The notes beneath the pieces are model-generated. The model ran no database searches, was not told the origin of the DNA, and saw nothing but the letters and a program-made list of their open reading frames with translations. The translations under genes and the position numbers were made by a program. Below, piece after piece: positions 1 through 6,644 of a stretch of 12,273 nucleotides of DNA (the first letter of the stretch is position 1; each line of letters begins with the position of its first letter). Source of the stretch: JAAYCI01 sp964367945 (lineage in GTDB: Bacteria > Bacillota > Clostridia > Oscillospirales > Ruminococcaceae); the NCBI GenBank assembly GCA_964367945.1, contig CAYIZZ010000065.1, positions 1 to 12,273 of the forward strand. The letters run 5' to 3'.

Positions 1-710
1 TGATGGAGGATATCATAAAGCAAGAAAAACAAAAAAGGCGCAGTGAGCTGGATGTTCTTCACTCGCAAATAAACCCACATTTTTTATACAATACTTTAGA
101 TTCTGTGGTGTGGATGGTAGAAAGTGGTCGCAGTGAAGAAGCCGTGGTTATGGTGACAGCTTTGGCGCGTTTGTTCCGTGTGTCGCTAAGTAGTGGCCGA
201 AACACGATTCCGTTGGCAGATGAAATAAGCCATGCGGAAAATTATCTAACCATTCAGCAAATGCGATATAAAAATAAATTTGCAACACAAATAAAATTTC
301 CGGAAAATTGCAGAAGATTTTATACTATTAAATTGATAATCCAGCCAATTCTAGAAAATGCTATTTATCATGGAATGGCCTATGCAGAAGACGGCGATGG
401 AAGCATTGTGCTGACAGTCCGTGAAGAGGGCGATGGGCTTGTGATTGAAATTGTCGACAATGGGCCGGGCATACCTAAAGAACGAGTGGACGAGTTGCTA
501 AAGGAAAATTCGTCTATTGCAAAAAAACAAGTAAACGGAAAAGGCTCGGGCATCGGCCTTTACAATGTACATCGCCGTATTCAGCTGAGCTTTGGCTCTC
601 AATATGGATTGCGAATTTTTTCAGAGCCGGATGTAGGAACCACTGTTCACATTCTTTTGCCAAAGATAGAAGAGGGGATGATGAAAGAAGGGGATGGCGA
701 GCATGAATAA
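1..710 (+). CDS. Sensor histidine kinase, YesM/LytS type (C-terminal part, 5' truncated)
   Basis: This is the catalytic end of a membrane sensor kinase that would autophosphorylate on histidine and pass the phosphate to a YesN/AraC-type response regulator. The frame is open to the window edge, so the ATG at 3 is probably an internal methionine. The sensor, membrane and HAMP parts would lie upstream. Counting from that methionine, the phosphoacceptor motif QINPHFLYN is at 22-30 (His26), the N-box QPILENAIYHG at 114-124, the G1 box DNGPGIP at 152-158 and the G2 box GSGIGLYN at 181-188, so the HATPase domain is complete. A lysine-rich helix before His26 fits a linker. The next gene starts inside its 3' end (8-base overlap), which suggests translational coupling. 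Kinases of this family often sit next to extracytoplasmic sugar-binding proteins, as here. The ligand is inferred only from the neighbours. Confidence 0.93.
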   Translation, partial: MEDIIKQEKQKRRSELDVLHSQINPHFLYNTLDSVVWMVESGRSEEAVVMVTALARLFRVSLSSGRNTIPLADEISHAENYLTIQQMRYKNKFATQIKFPENCRRFYTIKLIIQPILENAIYHGMAYAEDGDGSIVLTVREEGDGLVIEIVDNGPGIPKERVDELLKENSSIAKKQVNGKGSGIGLYNVHRRIQLSFGSQYGLRIFSEPDVGTTVHILLPKIEEGMMKEGDGEHE

Positions 711-1668
711 ACGATATATGATTGCGCTTGCTTTGCTACTATTTCTTTTAGGTACGGGTGTACTACTTTCTTTAAGCACGTTTTGGATACCGGGCAACGA
801 AAGTGTGTCTGACTTGCTTGAAATAGCTGTGATTGTCAGGGAGAATGAGAGCCAAACTTTTCAGGCAATGCGCCTTGGTATGAATAGCGCGGCGGAAGAC
901 TATGTTGCTGAAATCCGGTTTTTGACACTGCCCTCAGAAAACGATACTGCAGCTCAGCGCGAGCTTTTATACAGCGAGTTGAGAGGTGGAATAGATGGAA
1001 TTGTACTGGTGCCAACTGACACACAAACCTTGGCCGAGGATGTTGAGGCTATCACAGAACAAATTCCTTTAGTCACACTGGACGCAGACATGACAAACAA
1101 CGGCGCAAATGCGTTTATTTCGGTGGACAACAAGGCCTTGGGCAAAGCTTTGGGAAATGCAGCTATAAACAGTATGTCTAAAGGCGAGAATGTCCTTTTG
1201 CTAAATAGAGATCCGCAAAATAGTGGCGTGAATGAACGAGTTTCGGCCGCAGCGGAGGTACTGGAAGAATATGGGTGTATAGTGAGCTATACATCAGGTA
1301 CAGACGAAGACGGCCTCATGCAGGCACTGGAACATGATTTGGCAGAAAAAAGACCAAAAGCAGTGATTGCGTTTGAAGCGGTCACACTGGAAAGTGCCGC
1401 AAACTTAATGAGGGCACGATATCCGCAAACTTTGCTGTATGGTATGGGCGCCACCGAAACCATCACAGCTCATATCGAGTCGGGACGTATCACAGGCATA
1501 GCCGCACCAAATGAATTTGCCGCAGGATATATGGCAGTAGAAAGTCTGGCCTTGGCTATGCAAGGGCAAAGACCGTCGCCAATGATAGAGCTGGAGTTCA
1601 AAATGGTGCGCAAGGAAAATATGTATGACATAGATATTCAAAAGTTTTTGTTCCCGGTGCAGGCCTAA
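703..1668 (+). CDS. Membrane-anchored periplasmic-binding-type (PBP1/LacI-like) sugar sensor protein
   Basis: This 321-residue protein has an N-terminal membrane segment (about 5-27) and an extracytoplasmic two-lobed domain of the type I periplasmic-binding fold (ribose/galactose family). Fold signs are a first strand LEIAVIV at 39-45, a GIDGIVLVPTD segment at 96-106, IPLVTLDAD at 121-129, and a lobe-crossing GITGIAAPNEFAAGY-like stretch at 261-275. There is no lipobox cysteine, so the helix probably stays as an anchor. This is unlike the lipoprotein encoded next. The start at 703 is chosen because AAGGGG at 688-693 lies 9 bases upstream; an in-frame ATG at 694 would have no room for a ribosome binding site. 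It overlaps the kinase gene by 8 bases. By analogy with XylFII-LytS-YesN of solventogenic clostridia, I infer that it presents a bound sugar to the kinase. Being a transporter subunit is the alternative. Confidence 0.8.
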   Translation: MNKRYMIALALLLFLLGTGVLLSLSTFWIPGNESVSDLLEIAVIVRENESQTFQAMRLGMNSAAEDYVAEIRFLTLPSENDTAAQRELLYSELRGGIDGIVLVPTDTQTLAEDVEAITEQIPLVTLDADMTNNGANAFISVDNKALGKALGNAAINSMSKGENVLLLNRDPQNSGVNERVSAAAEVLEEYGCIVSYTSGTDEDGLMQALEHDLAEKRPKAVIAFEAVTLESAANLMRARYPQTLLYGMGATETITAHIESGRITGIAAPNEFAAGYMAVESLALAMQGQRPSPMIELEFKMVRKENMYDIDIQKFLFPVQA

Positions 1669-1714
1669 GAAGATGTTTGTAAAAGTAGGATATTTTGGTG
1701 TGAAGGTGATATAA

Positions 1715-2746
1715 ATGAAACGCTTAAGCCTTTTGTTGATGGTTTTTATTTTGCTTACAGCTTGCACGACAAAGCAAGAGCCGCAAACAGTGCGTGTTGG
1801 GGTACTGCTATATGCGCAGGATGATGTGTTTTTAGGCACAATGGTACATGAATTTGAACAATATGCACGTGATATGGAAGAAAAACTGGGTATTAAAATC
1901 AACCTAGCTCTTGAATATGTGGATAACAATCAAGCCCAGCAATATCGGCAAATAGACCTAATGTTGTCGCAAGGATATGATGTGCTTTGCGTGAATGTGG
2001 TGGATAGAACAGCGGCATCTACCATTATAGACAGAGCAAAAGAAATGGATGTACCGCTTGTGTTTTTTAACAGAGAGCCGGTTCAAGAAGACTTAGAGCG
2101 GTTTGAAGACGCATATTATGTGGGCTCACCTGCCGCCACCGGCGGAATTTTGCAAGGCGAGATAGTTTTAGATGCTTGGAGCGAAAATCCTGAGCAGATA
2201 GATAAAAACTTTGATGGTATAATACAATATGTTATGCTTGAAGGTGAACAAGGCCATCAAGATGCTCTTTTGAGAACTGAGTACAGTGTACAGGTGCTGA
2301 CACAAGCAGGCGTACCATTAGAAAAGCTGGCTAGCGCCTCGGCAAACTGGCAGCGGGCGCAAGCCACCGATAGAGTGACACAGTGGATAGATGAGATGCA
2401 AAGCGAAAATGATATAGAGCTGATATTAGCCAATAATGATGACATGGCGCTAGGTGCATTGGATGCATATTTCAGGGCGGGCTACGACAATGTAGATTTA
2501 CCGTTTGTGGTGGGGGTGGATGCCACTTCACCGGCACTGGATGCGCTGGAACAAGGAATATTGAAAGGAACTGTTCATAACGACGGGATTCTTCAAGCGC
2601 AAACAATCTTACAGCTTGCTTTAGAGCTTGTCATGGATGGCTCGCCACAAAGCATACAGCTGACAGATGGCAGGTATGCTTGGCTGGACTATACGTCGGT
2701 AACACGTGACACAGTACAAGATTTCAGGGAAGATACAGGCTTATAA
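1715..2746 (+). CDS. mglB: Galactose/glucose-binding lipoprotein, MglB family
   Basis: This is an extracytoplasmic D-galactose/D-glucose receptor of 343 residues. It has a lipoprotein signal with lipobox LTAC (Cys17). Comparison from memory with E. coli MglB shows nearly every ligand residue retained: D37 and the stacking F39 (DDVF), N94, the H181-x-D183 pair and R187 in GHQDALLR, the stacking W212, N241 in ANND, D269 in GVDA and N289 in VHND. The EF-hand-like calcium loop is also present (D163, N165, D167, Q171, with the distant Glu at E235). Ligand specificity is therefore well supported. The start has AAGGTGAT 5 bases upstream. It follows the sensor gene by 46 bases and precedes galactokinase by 44. 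The mglA and mglC genes that usually follow mglB are absent, so it may serve sensing, or feed a transporter encoded elsewhere. Confidence 0.9.
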   Translation: MKRLSLLLMVFILLTACTTKQEPQTVRVGVLLYAQDDVFLGTMVHEFEQYARDMEEKLGIKINLALEYVDNNQAQQYRQIDLMLSQGYDVLCVNVVDRTAASTIIDRAKEMDVPLVFFNREPVQEDLERFEDAYYVGSPAATGGILQGEIVLDAWSENPEQIDKNFDGIIQYVMLEGEQGHQDALLRTEYSVQVLTQAGVPLEKLASASANWQRAQATDRVTQWIDEMQSENDIELILANNDDMALGALDAYFRAGYDNVDLPFVVGVDATSPALDALEQGILKGTVHNDGILQAQTILQLALELVMDGSPQSIQLTDGRYAWLDYTSVTRDTVQDFREDTGL

Positions 2747-2790
2747 ACATAGCTTATTTCATATACATTAATACACTAGGAGATGTGCAA

Positions 2791-4062
2791 ATGAAAAATC
2801 AAAACAGTATTGAAATTATTAAAACTGCATACCCACAATATGAGCAGAAAAAAGAATATTATGACATGCGCATGAAAGAGCTTGAACTCAGTTTTGAGGC
2901 GCAGTTTGGAAAAAGAGAAAACTTGAGGCTTTTTTCTGCACCCGGGCGCATTGAAATAGGCGGAAATCATACTGATCATCAGCGTGGCTGTGTGTTGGCC
3001 GCAGGCATAGACCTAGATGTGCTTGGTGCAGTATCAGCCACAAGCAGTTCTTTGGTGCGCCTTTACTCTAAAGGGTATGGGCTTATAGAGGTAGATACAA
3101 GCGTGCTTGACATTAATGAAGCTGAAAAAAACACCACGGCGGCGCTAATTCGTGGTATTTACTACAAAATTAAAGAAATGGGCATGGAAGTCGGCGGCAT
3201 GGATATATATTGTACGTCTGATGTGCTCAGTGGTTCAGGACTAAGCTCTTCTGCGGCATTTGAGGTGTTTTTAGGAACAGCTGTAAACCATGTTTATTGT
3301 GATGGAAAACTTACAGCGGTGGAAATTGCCAAGATAGGTCAGTTTGCTGAAAATGTATATTTTGGCAAGCCGTCTGGGCTTATGGACCAAATGGCATCTT
3401 CAGTAGGAAATGTAGTCGCCATTGATTTTAAGGATGATAAAAACCCTATAATAGAACAGGTGGATTTTTCTGTATCAGAAATAAAGCATGCTATTTGTAT
3501 TATTGATTCCGGTGCAGACCATGCGGATTTGACAGACGAATATGCGCAAATAACACATGAGATGGGGCAGGTATCTGCTGTTTTTGGCAAGAAGTACCTG
3601 CGTGAGATTTCCAAGGAAGATTTGATGAACTCGGCTGAAGAAGTTTGCAAAAAAGCGGGCGATCGTGCGTTTTTGCGTGCGTTACACTTCCAAAATGAAA
3701 ACGTCCGCGCTGTGTTAGAGGTTGATGCGCTTAAGGAAAAAGATTTTTCCGGGTTTTTCAGCTTGGTGCTGGAATCAGGGTATTCGTCGTTTATGTATTT
3801 GCAAAATATATTTCAGGCAAGCGATGCAAGCAACCAAAAAGTGGCAGTAGCCCTGGCGCTTTGTCAAGAGATTTTAAACGGCGAGGGAGCTTTCCGTGTG
3901 CACGGAGGTGGGTTTGCAGGCACAGTGCAAGCGTTTGTTCCGCTTTCTAAGTTGGAAGAGTTCAAGCTGAGGATAGAGGCTGTTTTAGGGCAGGGAATGT
4001 GCCATGTTTTATCTATTCGTCAGCTTGGAGGTGTCGAAATCCCAAGGAGTGCATGTGATTAA
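2791..4062 (+). CDS. galK: Galactokinase (GHMP kinase family)
   Basis: It phosphorylates galactose at C1 with ATP, the entry step of the Leloir pathway, in the cytoplasm. The 423-residue product is near normal family length. The N-terminal galactokinase signature reads GRIEIGGNHTDH (52-63). The GHMP ATP-binding loop is GSGLSSSA (148-155), the probable catalytic-base aspartate is D199 in GLMDQ, and the C-terminal GHMP motif is HGGGFAG (371-377). In classical enzymes the signature is GEHxDY; here Asn replaces Glu next to the conserved His and Asp. I recall this variant as common in clostridial galactokinases. The ATG at 2791 is chosen because AGGAG at 2778-2782 is 8 bases upstream; a GTG at 2785 in frame is too close. 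Its place after a galactose-binding protein supports galactose as substrate. No galT or galE is in the window. Confidence 0.9.
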   Translation: MKNQNSIEIIKTAYPQYEQKKEYYDMRMKELELSFEAQFGKRENLRLFSAPGRIEIGGNHTDHQRGCVLAAGIDLDVLGAVSATSSSLVRLYSKGYGLIEVDTSVLDINEAEKNTTAALIRGIYYKIKEMGMEVGGMDIYCTSDVLSGSGLSSSAAFEVFLGTAVNHVYCDGKLTAVEIAKIGQFAENVYFGKPSGLMDQMASSVGNVVAIDFKDDKNPIIEQVDFSVSEIKHAICIIDSGADHADLTDEYAQITHEMGQVSAVFGKKYLREISKEDLMNSAEEVCKKAGDRAFLRALHFQNENVRAVLEVDALKEKDFSGFFSLVLESGYSSFMYLQNIFQASDASNQKVAVALALCQEILNGEGAFRVHGGGFAGTVQAFVPLSKLEEFKLRIEAVLGQGMCHVLSIRQLGGVEIPRSACD

Positions 4063-4077
4063 TCTGCACTAAAGTGC

Positions 4078-4107
4078 TTGATTTCAGCAAAATAGTAGTG
4101 ATAAAAT
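4078..4107 (+). promoter_or_regulatory. Candidate sigma-A promoter for the 4144-5447 unit
   Basis: TTGATT (4078-4083) and TAAAAT (4102-4107) are separated by 18 bases, and a TGA just before the -10 gives an extended -10 element. It lies in the 81-base gap after galactokinase and 37 bases before the next start codon. This suggests the small-protein unit has its own promoter. Read-through from galactokinase is not excluded. Confidence 0.55.
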
Positions 4108-4143
4108 GAGAGTAAAAAAAGCAAAAGCTAAGGAGAGGTCCTG

Positions 4144-4497
4144 ATGGGGAAAGTTGTAGTTTTGTTTGAAGTGAAGCCAACCAAAGAGGGAATGAAAAAA
4201 TATCTAGAACTTGCAGCGATGTTAAAGCCGATGTTCAGTGAAGCAGAGGGGTTTATCAGTGCCGAAAGATTTCAAAGCTTGAATGAAGAAGGCAAGCTGC
4301 TTTCAATGAATGTGTGGGAAAGTGAAGAAGCTGTAGAAAAATGGCGCAATAATATGAAGCATAGAATGGGCCAAGCTGAAGGAAGAGAAAAACTTTTTGA
4401 AAGCTATAAAATAACAGTTTGCAAGTCTATGCGTGAATACAGCGATACCAGCCGGGAGAACGCGCCTAAAGACTCGAACGAGTATCTGCTGGGATAA
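4144..4497 (+). CDS. Antibiotic biosynthesis monooxygenase (ABM) domain protein, YgiN-like
   Basis: This is a small (117-residue) cytoplasmic protein of the dimeric alpha-beta-barrel ABM fold. Members include quinol monooxygenases, haem-degrading enzymes and many of unknown role. Typical signs are the opening strand VVVLFEVKP (4-12), GFISAERF (36-43), LSMNVWESEEAVEKW (53-67), the His at 73 in MKHRMGQAEG, and LFESYKITV (84-92). The last 20 or so residues are polar and probably disordered. The start is supported by AAGGAGAGG at 4130-4138, about 5 bases upstream. It is first in a three-gene unit with DUF1697 and DUF1801 genes. The substrate cannot be read from the sequence; a haem-degrading or quinone-linked role is only a family possibility. 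Confidence 0.85.
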   Translation: MGKVVVLFEVKPTKEGMKKYLELAAMLKPMFSEAEGFISAERFQSLNEEGKLLSMNVWESEEAVEKWRNNMKHRMGQAEGREKLFESYKITVCKSMREYSDTSRENAPKDSNEYLLG

Positions 4498-4537
4498 CCT
4501 GGCATCAGTTTTGGAACGAAAGCAGAGGAAAGATGAT

Positions 4538-5089
4538 ATGCAAGTGTATATAGCGCTTTTGCGAGGGATAAATGTCGGTGGTAAGAACAAAATACCGATG
4601 CCAATTTTGAAAGCTGCATTCGAGGAAACTGGTTTCACCGAGGTTTTGACCTATATTAACAGCGGAAATGTGATTTTTAAAAGTGATAAAACTGATAAAA
4701 TAGAGCTGATAGACCTGTGTGAAAATTTAATATTTGAAAAGTTTGGCCTAAATATTCCGGTGTGTATTGTGACATTTGGTGAAATTGCAGAGGCCTTGGG
4801 GAACGCGCCCAAGTGGTGGGATGCTGAAAGTGAAGTGGAAACAGTGCATCAGACTATTTTTCTTATTCCGCCTATTACGGCAAGCGAGGTTTGCAAAGCT
4901 GTGGGTGAGGCGAAAGATGAGTTTGAAAAGGTAGGGTATTATAATAATGTGATATTTTGGTCTGCGGCAAAGGCAACATTTACAAAAACAAGATGGAGCA
5001 AAATTGCAAGCTCCAGTGTGTATAGCAAAGTGACTATCCGAAACGCAAACACTGCAAAGAAGTTGCTGGCACTTAGTAGCAAGCTTTAG
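4538..5089 (+). CDS. DUF1697 family protein
   Basis: This 183-residue protein of unknown function belongs to the DUF1697 family (usual length about 180). Recognisable family blocks are ALLRGINVGGKNKIPM (6-21), a helix with GFTEVLTYINSGNVIF (32-47), and the C-terminal KVTIRNANTAKKL (164-176), where relatives usually have RNWNT. The open frame continues upstream to 4433, but the true start is 4538. It has AGAGGA at 4524-4529 about 8 bases before it, and the protein then begins exactly at the conserved family N-terminus. The upstream 35 codons overlap the previous gene in another frame and look non-coding. Its stop codon is part of the next gene's ribosome binding site. No activity is assigned. 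Confidence 0.85.
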   Translation: MQVYIALLRGINVGGKNKIPMPILKAAFEETGFTEVLTYINSGNVIFKSDKTDKIELIDLCENLIFEKFGLNIPVCIVTFGEIAEALGNAPKWWDAESEVETVHQTIFLIPPITASEVCKAVGEAKDEFEKVGYYNNVIFWSAAKATFTKTRWSKIASSSVYSKVTIRNANTAKKLLALSSKL

Positions 5090-5099
5090 GAGGTGAAAC

Positions 5100-5447
5100 A
5101 TGCCGATAGAAACATACTTGAGCACAATTGACGATAAGGCGAAAGAAAAAATATTGCCCATTATTTCATACATTGAAAAAAACTATAAAGAAGCTGTGTT
5201 CGATGAAAAATATTCAGAGAAAACGTATATTCCCACATGGCGGTTAAATGGTAGATATGTAGCTGTTGGATGTAGAAAAAACTATATCAGTGTTTATTTT
5301 GGTAGTGCCGAGGCAATAGAAGCAGTGAAAAATAGCATAAATTCATCAAATGTCACAGTGAGAAAAGGCTGTGTGAATATCAGATATGGGAATATTGATT
5401 TTCCGTATGGTGCTATATACAAGGGTATTGATGAATGTTTCAAGTGA
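5100..5447 (+). CDS. DUF1801 family protein (YdhG-like)
   Basis: This 115-residue cytoplasmic protein of the DUF1801/YdhG family has a frataxin-like fold. Some members have been called iron chaperones, but its role here is unproven. Family signs are an N-terminal helix (METYL-type, 1-30), a PTWRLNGRYVAVGCRKNYIS segment (45-64), YFGSAEAI (66-73), and KGCVNIRYGNIDFPYGAI (89-106). The ribosome binding site AGGAGG (5088-5093) shares bases with the stop codon of the DUF1697 gene, so the two are closely coupled. It is last in the unit and is followed at once by a strong terminator. Confidence 0.82.
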   Translation: MPIETYLSTIDDKAKEKILPIISYIEKNYKEAVFDEKYSEKTYIPTWRLNGRYVAVGCRKNYISVYFGSAEAIEAVKNSINSSNVTVRKGCVNIRYGNIDFPYGAIYKGIDECFK

Positions 5448-5457
5448 AATAAAACAC

Positions 5458-5496
5458 AAAAAGTGATGATGTAAATTTTTACATCATCACTTTTTT
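5458..5496 (+). terminator. Rho-independent terminator after the DUF1801 gene
   Basis: A perfect 10-bp core stem GTGATGATGT (5463-5472) / ACATCATCAC (5481-5490) is extended outward by A-T pairs, with an 8-base A/T loop and a run of six T at 5491-5496. It begins 10 bases after the stop codon at 5447. The A-run on the left could let it act on the other strand too, but no gene on that strand needs it. Confidence 0.88.
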
Positions 5497-5547
5497 GTGC
5501 CACTGAATGAAAATACACAACAGAATAAGGATGGTTTTAAATATATT

Positions 5548-5576
5548 TTGCATTAAAGTAATGTTGGATATATAAT
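5548..5576 (+). promoter_or_regulatory. Promoter for the EamA transporter gene
   Basis: TTGCAT (5548-5553) is 17 bases from a perfect TATAAT (5571-5576). The predicted start near 5583 leaves a leader of about 47 bases before the ATG at 5630. The leader has a small AGCC/GGCT hairpin (5593-5603). Confidence 0.75.
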
Positions 5577-5629
5577 GATAAAGATAAAAGATAGCCGGTG
5601 GCTAGTAATTGAAAAATGGAGATAGATGA

Positions 5630-6568
5630 ATGAGTACGATTTCAGATTCAGGTAAAACAGGAAAACTAAAAAATCACACAAAAGGATATTTGCTAACACT
5701 AGTGGCGGCTATATTTTGGGGAACACAAGGTGTTGCTACATCTTTAATACAAAGCTCAGGAACCAGCTCGATACAAGCTGTATTTTTACGACACGGTACT
5801 TGCGTAATTGCACTTGGGATTTTCTATTTAATCAAAAAGCCGGAAATATTTAAAGTGAAAGCAAAAGACTTTATATTTCTAGGGTGTATAGGCTTTTTTT
5901 CATTGTTTTTGACAGCGCTGTTTCATGCGATGGCAATAGTTGAGATAGGGGTGTCGCTAACGGTCACACTATACTATTCTTCTGTTGCATTTGTGCTGAT
6001 ACTATCTGCTATATTTTTGAAAGAAAAAGTGACACTGAAAAAAGTTGTTTGCATTACTGTGATTATTCTGGGATGTGCTATAGCAAACGAGTTGTTTTCA
6101 TCGTTGGCATCACTTGCAAATATAGGAATGCTGTATGGTTTGATGACAGGATTTTTTTATGGATCATACAGTGTACTTTTGAAGTTTGGATTAAACAAAT
6201 TGCCTTCCGAAACAATTTGTTTTTATGGATTTTTAGTTTCAACACTGTGTGCGTTTCCATTTAGCGAGCCTGCTGAGTTGATCAAAATTGTACAAAATGA
6301 TTTCTCGATAATTTTATCCATGTTGTATTTAGGGGTGTTTACAGGCGCTGTTGCATACATAGCCTACGGAAAAGGAATGCAATACATAGAAAGCTATCAT
6401 GCAGCTGTTATCACCACACTGGATTTACCGGTTTCAATAGTATTAAGTATAACGATTCTCAGTGAGAAAATTACGCCTAATTTATTTTTAGGAAGCACGA
6501 TTATTGTGCTGGCGGTGATATATTTGAACTTGCCTAAAGGTTTTTGGCGCATAAAAATAAAGCAATAA
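5630..6568 (+). CDS. EamA/DMT-superfamily transporter
   Basis: This 312-residue integral membrane protein of the drug/metabolite transporter superfamily has two EamA halves. About ten hydrophobic segments can be placed, near 19-38, 48-67, 80-98, 106-129, 138-155, 165-185, 196-212, 226-246, 256-276 and 284-300. The first half carries the family FWGTQGV motif (29-35) and an ALFHAMAIVEIGVSL region (96-110); each half ends with a charged SEK/KEK turn (130-133 and 278-280). Such proteins usually export amino acids or other metabolites, but the substrate is not readable here. The start has GGAG at 5618-5621, 8 bases upstream. It is a one-gene unit with its own promoter, and it converges with the trk operon. 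Confidence 0.88.
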   Translation: MSTISDSGKTGKLKNHTKGYLLTLVAAIFWGTQGVATSLIQSSGTSSIQAVFLRHGTCVIALGIFYLIKKPEIFKVKAKDFIFLGCIGFFSLFLTALFHAMAIVEIGVSLTVTLYYSSVAFVLILSAIFLKEKVTLKKVVCITVIILGCAIANELFSSLASLANIGMLYGLMTGFFYGSYSVLLKFGLNKLPSETICFYGFLVSTLCAFPFSEPAELIKIVQNDFSIILSMLYLGVFTGAVAYIAYGKGMQYIESYHAAVITTLDLPVSIVLSITILSEKITPNLFLGSTIIVLAVIYLNLPKGFWRIKIKQ

Positions 6569-6593
6569 AATAAAAGATATATTGCTTTATTTT
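6554..6593. terminator. AT-rich bidirectional terminator between EamA and trkH
   Basis: The 13-bp perfect inverted repeat AAAATAAAGCAAT (6554-6566) / ATTGCTTTATTTT (6581-6593) has a 14-base loop. Its left arm covers the last codons and first stop-codon base of the EamA gene. T-rich ends on both strands suit two converging genes. The GC content is low, so its strength is uncertain. Confidence 0.65.
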
Positions 6594-6644
6594 GTGTTAT
6601 TTAATTAGTATACATTTTTGCGGTATATATTGAAGTATCGAAGA

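Noticed and set aside
1405..1929. 174-codon minus-strand open frame across two binding-protein genes
   Set aside because: It is antisense to two well-supported genes and low in family-like features; a shadow frame.
4066..4077. GCAC-TAAA-GTGC hairpin after galactokinase as a terminator
   Set aside because: Only a 4-bp stem and no clear T-run follows; too weak to call.
4433..4537. Upstream extension of the DUF1697 frame to an earlier ATG
   Set aside because: It overlaps the ABM gene in another frame, has no ribosome binding site, and precedes the conserved N-terminus of the family.
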